64,000 nucleotides of DNA from Deltaproteobacteria bacterium (lineage in GTDB: Bacteria; Desulfobacterota; Desulfobacteria; Desulfobacterales; JAFDMD01): positions 36,827 through 100,826 of the forward strand of contig JAFDMF010000006.1 of the NCBI GenBank assembly GCA_019306065.1. Reading direction: 5' to 3'. This document shows positions 15,973 through 23,460 of the stretch, piece after piece. The notes under the pieces were generated by a model that saw only the letters and a program-made list of their open reading frames with translations, made no database searches and was not told the origin of the DNA. The number at the start of each line of letters is the position of its first letter. Positions within the stretch are counted from its first letter, which is position 1. The translations under genes and the position numbers were made by a program.

Positions 15973-16812
15973 ATGAATATAAACGAACCGAAAATTACCC
16001 CCAATCAAATCTTAAAACTTAACGACCAAAATTTTAACCCGCAAAATATATGTATAGTAAGCGGCGCTGGAACCGGCATCGGCAGAGCCGTTGCAATAGC
16101 CGCCGCTTTTAACGGCATTCTTACCGTAGGGCTTGATATTAACGAAGCGGAAGGCGAAAAAACAAAAAAGCTTGCGGAAGATATAGGCGGTAAATTGGTT
16201 TTTATAAAAACCGATCTTGCCAACGACAAAGGTATTGAAACTGCGGTTGAAGAAGCCTCAAAACTCGGAAAAATAAAATTTTTGGCAAACATTGCAGGAA
16301 TACAGCATATTGATCCTATAGAAAACTTTCCTATGGAAAAATATGATCTAATGCAAAAAATAATGCTTCGCGCTCCTTTTTTTTTATCGAAACTTGTAAT
16401 CCCGTATATGAAAAATCAAAACGAACCTTTTGGAGTTATTGCAAACATGGCGTCCGTTCATGCCCATGTATGCACTATTAATAAATCTGTTTATAATATT
16501 ACAAAATTCGGCTTACGCGCGCTTAGCCAATCAATATCTGCGGAAGGAAACGGAAAAATCCGCTCCTTTACCATAAGCTCAGGATTTGTAAAAACTCCCC
16601 TTGCCCTAAACCAAATACCTTCCCAAGCAAAACAGCGCGGAATAACCGCAGAACAGGTTGTAACAGACGTTATGATGGGAAAATCCAGAGTTAAAGAGAT
16701 GATGTCTCCCATAGAAGTTGCGAATCTTTTTATCTTCGGATTTTCAAAACATTCAAAATATCTTATAGGAGGAGACCTCTTATTTGACGGAGGCATGACA
16801 TTAACATATTAA
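15973..16812 (+). CDS. Short-chain dehydrogenase/reductase
   Basis: The 279-residue SDR has the cofactor motif GAGTGIG (31-37), D56 after strand 2 (GLDINEA), which favours NAD over NADP, NIAGIQ (106-111), S161 and the catalytic pair Y174/K178 in YNITK. The C-terminal GGDLLFDGGMTLTY is typical of 3-hydroxybutyrate or 3-oxoacyl dehydrogenase-like SDRs. A strong AAAGGAG site precedes the ATG. It lies upstream of the TRAP operon but is separated by a 476-base repeat region, so cotranscription is unlikely. Substrate class (3-hydroxyacid or alcohol) is inferred only from general similarity. Confidence 0.85.
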   Translation: MNINEPKITPNQILKLNDQNFNPQNICIVSGAGTGIGRAVAIAAAFNGILTVGLDINEAEGEKTKKLAEDIGGKLVFIKTDLANDKGIETAVEEASKLGKIKFLANIAGIQHIDPIENFPMEKYDLMQKIMLRAPFFLSKLVIPYMKNQNEPFGVIANMASVHAHVCTINKSVYNITKFGLRALSQSISAEGNGKIRSFTISSGFVKTPLALNQIPSQAKQRGITAEQVVTDVMMGKSRVKEMMSPIEVANLFIFGFSKHSKYLIGGDLLFDGGMTLTY

Positions 16813-17288
16813 AACCCTTGCATAACTTCTTATTTTGCTCGTTTTCTATGTTATGCTCAAATTTTAATACTCGAAATACTGTGAGTATTACTGCGTTTAA
16901 AATTTAAGCATGCCTTGAAAACAAACAAAATCCTTTGTTATGCAAGGGTCTTATATTAAAACTCTTTGACTGAATTTTAGACGCAAAAAAGACGTCCAAA
17001 GTTTTTTTGCGTAGAGGCTCTTATCGCTGAGGAAATATCCATCATTAAAAAAATTTAATTACAAAAAAGGATGATTATAAAAATAATTAAAAGATTTCTC
17101 CCTTCGGTCTAAATGACAAGCTTCTTCTTTTTGCAGCGTTATTTCGACCGAAGTAATTTTTTTTTGTCATTTCGACAAACGCGGCGAGAAAAAATCTCTT
17201 AATTAACTACGATAAAAAAATATAATCGCAAGAAGCGTTACTTTGTATCTATTAACCCATTAACAATTAACTAAAGGAGAAAACTGTA
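16813..17288. repeat. 476-base intergenic block of repeats
   Basis: It holds a copy of the TTATGCTCAAATTTTAA long inverted repeat (about 16820-16950), the GAGGAAATATCCATCATT...GGATGATTA module (17028-17075) and two CTTCGGTC / TTTCGACCGAAG arms (17095-17190). AACTAAAGGAGAAAACTGT at 17270 is the ribosome site of the next gene. No coding frame is credible. Confidence 0.65.
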
Positions 17289-18371
17289 ATGAACAAAAAA
17301 AGACTAATCAACGCCATAACCTTTGCAATAACCCTTCTTTTTCTTTTAACAACCGCTTATGCGGCGGAAAAAGAGAAAAAAATAAAGCTAAACGTTCCTA
17401 TATGCTTTTCTACCGAACTTCCCGGGTTAGGGACAACAATTTCTTGGATTGCAAAAAGAATCGAAACCGCAAGCGCAGGCTCTCTTAAAATGAAAATATA
17501 TGAGCCTAATAAACTTGTAGCCCCTTTTGAAATATTAGATTCCGTTTCAACCGGCAAAGTTAATGCAGGGTATTCCGTTTCAGGATACTGGGCGGGGAAA
17601 ATATCCGCAGCGCCCATCTTTTCCGCAATTCCGTTCGGACCGGAAGCAGGAGAAATGCTGGCATGGTTATATTATGGAAACGGCTTAAAACTTTATCAGG
17701 AAATGTATAACGCCAATAAATACAATGTGAAAGTTTTGGTATGCGGAATAATTGCGCCGGAAAGTTCCGGATGGTTTTCCAAACCTATTAATACCCCCGA
17801 AGATATTAAAGGACTTAGAATAAGATTTTACGGACTTGGCGGACAGGTTATGGAAAAACTCGGAGCTTCCGTAAGCCTTTTGCCCGGCGGCGAAATATTT
17901 CCGGCTCTTGAGAAAAAAGCGCTTGACGCAACCGAATTTTCAACGCCCGCAATAGACGAAAGACTTGGTTTTTATAAAGTTGCAAAATACAATTACTTTC
18001 CGGGCTGGCATCAGCAAGCAACAGTATTTGAACTACTTATAAATAAAGACGTATGGAACCAAATGAGCAAACATCAGCAGACAGTTATAGAGATTCTTTG
18101 CAAAGCCGCAACTATGGACTCGTTTGCATATACCGAAGCAATACAATCCAAAGCAATGAAAGAAAACGTTGAAAAACGGGGCGTCCGAAACATGTATTGG
18201 TCAAAAGAAATGCTTAACGCTTACAAAAAAGCATGGGACGAAGTTGTTGCCGAGCAATCCGCCAAAGACCCATTCTTTAAAAAAGTTTGGGACGACGTTA
18301 GCGCATTTAGGGCAGATTATAAAATGTGGCAGACTTACGGATTTTTGCCTCGTCCCGAACCGCCGAAATAA
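17289..18371 (+). CDS. dctP: TRAP transporter substrate-binding protein, DctP family (TakP-like)
   Basis: A 360-residue periplasmic binding protein with a signal peptide ending at about AYA (25). The GWFSKPINTPEDIKGLRIRF segment holds the conserved arginine that grips the ligand carboxylate, and GLGGQVMEKLGASVSLLPGGEIFPALEKKALDA follows as in the DctP fold. FYKVAKYNYFPGWHQ resembles TakP-type binders of 2-oxo acids, so a keto or hydroxy acid is a reasonable guess. The two permease genes follow after 266 bases of repeats, and an internal promoter is likely. Confidence 0.88.
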   Translation: MNKKRLINAITFAITLLFLLTTAYAAEKEKKIKLNVPICFSTELPGLGTTISWIAKRIETASAGSLKMKIYEPNKLVAPFEILDSVSTGKVNAGYSVSGYWAGKISAAPIFSAIPFGPEAGEMLAWLYYGNGLKLYQEMYNANKYNVKVLVCGIIAPESSGWFSKPINTPEDIKGLRIRFYGLGGQVMEKLGASVSLLPGGEIFPALEKKALDATEFSTPAIDERLGFYKVAKYNYFPGWHQQATVFELLINKDVWNQMSKHQQTVIEILCKAATMDSFAYTEAIQSKAMKENVEKRGVRNMYWSKEMLNAYKKAWDEVVAEQSAKDPFFKKVWDDVSAFRADYKMWQTYGFLPRPEPPK

Positions 18372-18382
18372 CTATTAATAAT

Positions 18383-18572
18383 GAGAAAAAACGCCCATTA
18401 TTAAAAAGTATTTAATCACAAAAAAGAATGATTATCCAAAATAATTAAGGGATTTCTCGCTTCGCTCGACAGGACAGGCTTCTATTTTTGCTATATTATT
18501 GCGATGAATGTTATTTTTGCTTGTAATATCAACGAACGAAGTGAAGAGAAATCTCATAATTATCTGAACTAT
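18383..18572. repeat. Composite repeat between dctP and dctQ
   Basis: It has the GAGAAAAAACGCCCATTATT...AAAGAATGATTA module, then inverted TTTCTCGCTTCGCTCGACAG and ATCAACGAACGAAGTGAAGAGAAAT arms as at 340-530. It runs into the palindrome at 18574. Its place inside a transporter operon suggests it may fold in the transcript and tune binding-protein versus permease levels. Confidence 0.6.
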
Positions 18573-18573
18573 A

Positions 18574-18599
18574 TAGAGACGTTGCATGCAACGTCTCTA
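18574..18599. repeat. GTTGCATGCAAC palindrome, 26-base perfect copy
   Basis: TAGAGACGTTGC pairs with GCAACGTCTCTA around a central AT; every base is symmetric. It ends 38 bases upstream of the dctQ ATG and is followed by the CTTTGTATCTTTCTAACTTAATT tail. Confidence 0.9.
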
Positions 18600-18637
18600 C
18601 TCTCAAACTTTGTATCTTTCTAACTTAATTAAAAAAT

Positions 18638-19183
18638 ATGAATAACAACAATAAACCCCAGGTTAATAACAGCGTTAAAATAAGCGACGCCATAGATAAA
18701 ATCATCTTATCTATCGGGCATATTATAATGTGGGCAAACGGCGTCCTGATACTTGTAATAATATGTCAGGTTATTCTCAGATACGGCTTCGGAAAAGGGC
18801 TTGTGGTATTGGAAGAATTACAATGGCATCTGTATGCGCTCGGAATAATGTTCGGAGCCTCTTATGCCCTTACTTTAAATTCTCATATACGGGTAGATAT
18901 TATACATAGCAGACTTTCTGCAACTATAAAAAGTATCTTGGAGCTTTTCGGCATATTTTTTCTTTTATTCCCGTTTGTTATAATAATATTTCATCAAAGC
19001 TTAGACTTTGTTTATGAATCTTGGCGCGTAAATGAAAGTTCAATAGCGCCAATGGGGCTGCCTTTTCGATGGCTTATTAAAGCGGTAATTCCGATAACAT
19101 TTGCAATGATAGGGCTTGCCGGCATATCTCGCGTAATAAGAATAATCAATAGTTTAAAAAAAGGGACTATAAATGGAATTTAA
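18638..19183 (+). CDS. dctQ: TRAP transporter small permease, DctQ family
   Basis: The 181-residue protein has four membrane helices (about 22-44, 62-80, 98-120, 143-165). ILRYGFGKGLVVLEELQWHLYALGIMFGASYAL is the classic DctQ signature with the paired acidic residues and W, and HIRVDI follows. It would pair with DctM to form the Na-driven transporter core. Its stop lies 11 bases inside dctM, so translation is coupled. No AGGAGG site is obvious before the ATG; the leader contains the palindrome. Confidence 0.9.
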   Translation: MNNNNKPQVNNSVKISDAIDKIILSIGHIIMWANGVLILVIICQVILRYGFGKGLVVLEELQWHLYALGIMFGASYALTLNSHIRVDIIHSRLSATIKSILELFGIFFLLFPFVIIIFHQSLDFVYESWRVNESSIAPMGLPFRWLIKAVIPITFAMIGLAGISRVIRIINSLKKGTINGI

Positions 19184-20558
19184 CGACTATCTTGTTATAG
19201 CAATGTTTTTAACATTTATATTCCTGCTTTTTACAGGTTTTCCCGTTGTATGGGTTCTTGGCGGAGTATCCGTTTTATTTACGCTTGTAGGATATTTATC
19301 CGATATTTATTTCAATACCTTTACGGGACTAAATTATTTAACATTCGGGATGTCTGTAAACAGAATATATAAATTTATGGACAACTGGGTTCTTGTCGCT
19401 CTTCCTATGTTTATATTTATGGGACTTATGCTGGATCGCTCCGGCATTGCCGAAAAACTTATGAAATCCATGCAAAACCTTTTTGGCAAAGTTCGGGGAG
19501 GTTTGGCGGTTACGACTGCGGCTATAGGCATAATTCTTGCGGCTTCAACCGGAATTATAGGCGCTTCCGTAGTTTTACTAGGGCTTTTATCCCTTCCCGT
19601 AATGCTAAAACAAGGATATTCCAAATCTCTTGCTCTCGGCGTAATAGCCGGGTCCGGAACGCTTGGCATTCTTATCCCGCCCAGCATTATGCTTGTAATT
19701 ATGGCGGATCAACTCGGCTTATCCGTAGGCGATCTGTTTATGGGAGCCGTTTTTCCCGGCATTATTCTCGGCATTCTTTATATTACATACATACTTTTAT
19801 TTTCTTATTTCAAACCCAATGTGGCGCCCCTTGATTCGGAAAGAAAACCGTTAAATATAAAAATTCTAACAGACATTTTAAAAAGCGTTCTGCCTCCCGT
19901 TCTATTAATTGTCGCTGTTCTCGGCTCAATATTCGCCGGCATAGCAACCCCTACCGAAGCAAGCGGAGTAGGCGCGTTAGGAGCTGCGCTTCTTGCTTTT
20001 TTTAATAAAAAATTAAATCTCAAAGTAATAATAGAAGTTATGAAATCATGCTTTAATACAACCGCTTACATATTTGCAATATTTCTCGGGGCAACATGCT
20101 TTGCGCTGGTTTTAAGAAGCTTAGGCGGAGACGAGCTGGTCGAAAGAGCTTTAACAGGCTTGCCTTTCGGACCTTACGGAATAATGGCGGTTATTCTGGG
20201 GGCAGTATTTTTAATGGGCTTTTTTTTGGATTGGATAGAAATAACCTTAATAGTTTTGCCGCTAATTGCGCCGGTTGTATCCTCTTTGGGCTTTAATATA
20301 GACGGACGCGGCGTTGTTGATAATCCCGAATTAATATGGTTTGTAATACTTGTTGCCGTAACCCTTCAAACATCCTTTTTAACTCCGCCCGTAGGGTTTG
20401 CATTATTCTATTTAAAAGGAGTATGTCCGCCAAATATCAACCTGTTAGACATTTACAAAAGCGTAATACCATTTATTATACTTCAGTTAATAGGGCTTAT
20501 AATAATCATACTTTTACCGCAGATTGTTATCTGGCTGCCGGCGGCTGCGTATAAATAG
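19173..20558 (+). CDS. dctM: TRAP transporter large permease, DctM family
   Basis: The 461-residue membrane protein has 11-12 helices. ALPMFIFMGLMLDRSGIAEKLM, GGLAVTTAAIGIILAASTGIIGASVV and GVIAGSGTLGILIPPSIMLVI are DctM hallmarks. ATPTEASGVGALGA repeats the scaffold in the second half, and TPPVGFALFYLKGV closes it. It couples Na import to uptake of the DctP-bound acid. It overlaps dctQ by 11 bases. The length is slightly above the usual 425-430 because of the extended periplasmic part near 40-65. Confidence 0.92.
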   Translation: MEFNDYLVIAMFLTFIFLLFTGFPVVWVLGGVSVLFTLVGYLSDIYFNTFTGLNYLTFGMSVNRIYKFMDNWVLVALPMFIFMGLMLDRSGIAEKLMKSMQNLFGKVRGGLAVTTAAIGIILAASTGIIGASVVLLGLLSLPVMLKQGYSKSLALGVIAGSGTLGILIPPSIMLVIMADQLGLSVGDLFMGAVFPGIILGILYITYILLFSYFKPNVAPLDSERKPLNIKILTDILKSVLPPVLLIVAVLGSIFAGIATPTEASGVGALGAALLAFFNKKLNLKVIIEVMKSCFNTTAYIFAIFLGATCFALVLRSLGGDELVERALTGLPFGPYGIMAVILGAVFLMGFFLDWIEITLIVLPLIAPVVSSLGFNIDGRGVVDNPELIWFVILVAVTLQTSFLTPPVGFALFYLKGVCPPNINLLDIYKSVIPFIILQLIGLIIIILLPQIVIWLPAAAYK

Positions 20559-20914
20559 AAACCTAACGGTATAACGTAAAGCAGTTTTATATCTTTTAAT
20601 GGTAAAGACGTTGCATGCAACATCTCTACATAATAGCAATTCGTTAATACGATAAAAATCAGATCAACAAATGAACATCAACTTTGTCACTTAATTATAA
20701 ACAGAGAAAACGCCCATTATTTAAAAAATTTAATTGCAAAAAAATAATGTTTAAATTTCGATTTATAACAAAGTAGTTTGTTCAAGTGCAAGGCGGATAA
20801 AAATTTTAACCGCAGGAATACTTAAAGTATTTCGAGGATTAAAATTTTTATCCAACGCCGAAATTGGGCAAACTACGAAGCTATAAATCGAAATTTAAAC
20901 AAAGGAGAAAAAAA
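20559..20914. repeat. 356-base repeat block before the ECHDC3-like gene
   Basis: It contains a palindrome copy (20603-20629, one arm changed to CATCTCTA), an ACATCAACTTTGTCACTTAATTATAAACAGAG module also seen near 42260, and a long inverted repeat at 20750-20890 whose centre is AATACTTAAAGTATT. AAAGGAGAAAAAAA at its end is the ribosome site of the next gene. Confidence 0.7.
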
Positions 20915-21694
20915 ATGGAATACAACCAAATACTATTTTCCATACAAGATTCAATCGGAACATTAACCTTAAACAGCCCCAAAACAATAAACGCTTTGTC
21001 TAAAACAATGATAAGCGAAATGATAGACGCTTTAACAAAAGTATCGGCAGACGAAACCGTTAAAGTTGTAATAATAAAAGCCGCGGGAAAACATTTTTGC
21101 GCGGGGCATAATCTATCCGAAATGATAGACAACAACGCAAAAGAATATAAATTTATATTCGATCAATGCGTTTTATTAATGCGGTTAATCCACGAAATAC
21201 CCCAGCCTGTTATTGCCCGAGTTCAAGGAATTGCAACTGCGGCGGGATGTCAGCTTGCGGCGCAGTGCGATTTGGTTATTGCGAGCCAAGACGCCAGATT
21301 TTCTACGCCCGGAGTTAAAATAGGATTATTTTGTTCTACTCCTATGGTTGCAATATCACGCGCAATAGGCAGAAAAGCGGCTATGGAGATGCTTCTTACA
21401 GGGCGCGATTTTTACGCGCAGGAGGCTAAAGAGCTCGGTTTGGTAAATAAAGTTGTTTCTTTGGAAAAACTTAACCGAGAAACCGAAGAACTTGCAAAAA
21501 ATATTGCAAAAGCAAGCCGCTTTGCTTTAAGCATAGGAAAGCAAGGATTTTATGCTCAAATCGATCAAACCGACGACAAAGCTTTTCATTATGCAAAACA
21601 TACAATAGTTATGAATAACCTGTCTGAAGACGCGCAGGACGGAATCAAAAGTTTTTTGGAAAAAAAGCCGGTAACCCAATGGAAAGACAGATAA
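20915..21694 (+). CDS. Enoyl-CoA hydratase/isomerase, ECHDC3-like
   Basis: The 259-residue crotonase starts at the ATG behind AAAGGAG; an in-frame upstream codon at 20864 falls inside a repeat and is not used. GKHFCAGHNLSEM carries the first oxyanion segment with the GH variant typical of ECHDC3 proteins, ATAAGCQLAAQCDLVIA the second, and FSTPGVKIGLFCSTPMVA the active-site loop. In this group the usual hydratase glutamates are replaced, so the reaction is uncertain. It lies behind the TRAP operon and may take part in breakdown of the imported acid as its CoA ester. It is likely expressed on its own. Confidence 0.82.
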   Translation: MEYNQILFSIQDSIGTLTLNSPKTINALSKTMISEMIDALTKVSADETVKVVIIKAAGKHFCAGHNLSEMIDNNAKEYKFIFDQCVLLMRLIHEIPQPVIARVQGIATAAGCQLAAQCDLVIASQDARFSTPGVKIGLFCSTPMVAISRAIGRKAAMEMLLTGRDFYAQEAKELGLVNKVVSLEKLNRETEELAKNIAKASRFALSIGKQGFYAQIDQTDDKAFHYAKHTIVMNNLSEDAQDGIKSFLEKKPVTQWKDR

Positions 21695-21757
21695 AAAAAG
21701 ATATATAAAATAAAAAAGAATAAGAGGCAAAGGATACATATTTTTATAACTCTTATA

Positions 21758-21786
21758 TTGACAACAGCAAATAATACAATTATAAA
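21758..21786 (+). promoter_or_regulatory. Predicted strong sigma-70 promoter for the W-repeat secreted protein
   Basis: TTGACA (21758-21763), a 17-base spacer and TATAAA (21781-21786). The leader is about 60 bases and ends in TATAGGAGAAACATTAATT before the ATG at 21853. A second TTGACG box at about 21804 could add a weaker start. Confidence 0.65.
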
Positions 21787-21852
21787 AAGGATGTTTTTAT
21801 TGGTATTGACGATATAATTATTAACAATAAAATTATAGGAGAAACATTAATT

Positions 21853-22254
21853 ATGAAAAAAATCGCTTTTATTTTTATGTTGGCGTCTTTATTTGCTTGC
21901 GCTTTTATAACAACTTCAGGCAGCGTATTTGCATCGGACGAATCTGCAAAATCGGATAAAACTACAATCCGCTCCACGGAAGGCGATGTCGAAGCCTTTT
22001 GGAACAGCTTTGAGAAATGGGCTGATCTTAATTCCGCAGAACAAGCCGCTTGGCAAACTTTGGGATGGAATGAAAAAAGCTGGAACGAAAATGTTGACAT
22101 TTCCGCATCCGAAAATAAAAAATGGGCTGAATTAACACCCGAAGAACAAACCGCAGGAACAAGCTTAGGTTATGACGAAGTATCTTGGAATACTCCTGCT
22201 CCTGCCGCCGCTACAGAAGAAGCCCCTGCAAAAGAAGAAGCAAAAAAAGAATAA
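21853..22254 (+). CDS. Small secreted protein with two 22-residue W-repeats
   Basis: The 133-residue protein has a signal peptide (cleavage likely after A27, SVFASDE). Two 22-residue units follow: W56...W77 (WADLNSAEQAAWQTLGWNE) and W91...W112 (WAELTPEEQTAGTSLGYDE), sharing W-A-x-L-x-x-x-E-Q-x-A-x-x-x-L-G-(W/Y)-x-E-x-S-W-N. The tail is a disordered PAPAAATEEAPAKEEAKKE. The unit resembles short helical W-repeats found in other secreted or surface proteins, whose function I do not know. It has a good promoter, a strong ribosome site and its own terminator, which suggests high expression. Not in an operon. Confidence 0.8.
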   Translation: MKKIAFIFMLASLFACAFITTSGSVFASDESAKSDKTTIRSTEGDVEAFWNSFEKWADLNSAEQAAWQTLGWNEKSWNENVDISASENKKWAELTPEEQTAGTSLGYDEVSWNTPAPAAATEEAPAKEEAKKE

Positions 22255-22261
22255 TTTATTC

Positions 22262-22312
22262 TTATAAAAAAAAGCTTAATACTTTTAACAGCGTTAAGCT
22301 TTTTTTTTAATT
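22262..22312. terminator. Terminator behind the W-repeat gene
   Basis: AAAAAAAGCTTAA and TTAAGCTTTTTTTTT form a 12-13 base stem around a TACTTTTAACAGCG loop. It works for the plus gene and overlaps the last codons of the convergent minus gene. Confidence 0.8.
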
Positions 22313-23460
22313 CTCGGTATTTTTATAATAAACTGTTCCCCTTCCGTATCATTTATAAACTCTATATCTGGCTGGTTAGATAGAGCCCTTATTATGCCTG
22401 TCCCAAACCCGCTAAAAGATAAAATCTGCAAACTATAAGCAAGTATTCTATTATTTCTAACAACCGGATTGCCATATTTAATAGCTTCAACGGTAAGACT
22501 GTTAGGCAGTTTTCCAGGGCTTATAATCTCTATTCTGTTATCGAAAATCATTAATCTTATAGGCGCATTTTTAAAATAATCTCTATGAACAAGAGCGTTT
22601 ATTAATAATTCTTTCAAAGCTATTTCAGATATTTCAAGAACGCCGCGGGTATTAAAATCTTCCGATTTTTGAATATGTTTTAGGTTTGACATAAAAAAAG
22701 TCATTCCTTTTTCAAATATGTCCGGAATAACCCCGCCAATATCTCTCGGCTTATTTCTATATTCTTTGCTTCCGATTTCATTTCCGAAAAATGAAACCGC
22801 TTTAACGCAAAAAGCCGGTTTGAATTTTTGAGGCTCTTTTCCGAAAAATAACAAACCCGCCAAAGTTAATCTGTTATTGTGCAATGCTTTTTTAAGTATA
22901 AGCGCCTTTTCAAAGGTCAAACCTGCCTCTTCTATTGTTTTATCAACCTCTTTTTTAAAATAGCTTTCAAATCTATCCTTATCAATATCGTCAATCGACG
23001 TATCATAAACATCCATTTCGTCTGCAGAAAAATTTGTTCCGCTTTGAAAAAGTCTCAACAGTTCGTTATTATCGGTTACTCTTCTTTTATCCGCTCCCTG
23101 TTTAATCCATATGGCATTGTTTTTATCTTTATAAGGTTTATGAATGTCTTCTTTAATATGTATAACCAAAATATTTTTTTCTTCTATCTTAACCGATTCC
23201 GTCTTAATATATATAGGAGGTATAATATTATTATGAGCTACGTTTGCGGCAAGGTTTTGGGTTTTATCAAATTGGTCGGCGGATAATCCGATAATTTCGC
23301 CTATTTTATCCTTTACCCCGATTATTATAATACCTCCGTCCGAATTGGAAAATGCGGTCATCTCAGCGGCAAAAGCATCGGGAGAATCTATTTTTTCTTT
23401 AAACTGCACGGCGCTTGTTTCGTTTCCGCTTATAATATCTAATAATTCTATCGAATTCAT
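22294..23460 (-). CDS. AlbA_2 (Schlafen AAA_4) N-domain protein with HATPase_c_4 C-domain
   Basis: The 388-residue protein has an N-terminal AlbA_2/AAA_4 domain: ETSAVQFKE (14-22), AFSNSDGGIIIIGVKD (36-51), then a helical middle. The C-terminal half has ELLINALVHRDYF and FDNRIEIISPGKLP, typical of the GHKL-like domain (HATPase_c_4) in RecG-like predicted helicases and regulators. Its start overlaps the stop of the TrlF-like gene by 4 bases (ATGA), so the two are translationally coupled. Proteins of this kind are common in defence islands and as transcription regulators. It may be the effector or regulator of the PHP-ATPase; the role is inference. Confidence 0.8.
   Translation of the reverse strand: MNSIELLDIISGNETSAVQFKEKIDSPDAFAAEMTAFSNSDGGIIIIGVKDKIGEIIGLSADQFDKTQNLAANVAHNNIIPPIYIKTESVKIEEKNILVIHIKEDIHKPYKDKNNAIWIKQGADKRRVTDNNELLRLFQSGTNFSADEMDVYDTSIDDIDKDRFESYFKKEVDKTIEEAGLTFEKALILKKALHNNRLTLAGLLFFGKEPQKFKPAFCVKAVSFFGNEIGSKEYRNKPRDIGGVIPDIFEKGMTFFMSNLKHIQKSEDFNTRGVLEISEIALKELLINALVHRDYFKNAPIRLMIFDNRIEIISPGKLPNSLTVEAIKYGNPVVRNNRILAYSLQILSFSGFGTGIIRALSNQPDIEFINDTEGEQFIIKIPRIKKKA

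Noticed and set aside
15816..16022. 68-codon open frame before the SDR gene
   Set aside because: Overlaps the ribosome site and start of the well-supported SDR gene and lacks its own site; reads like chance AT-rich sequence.
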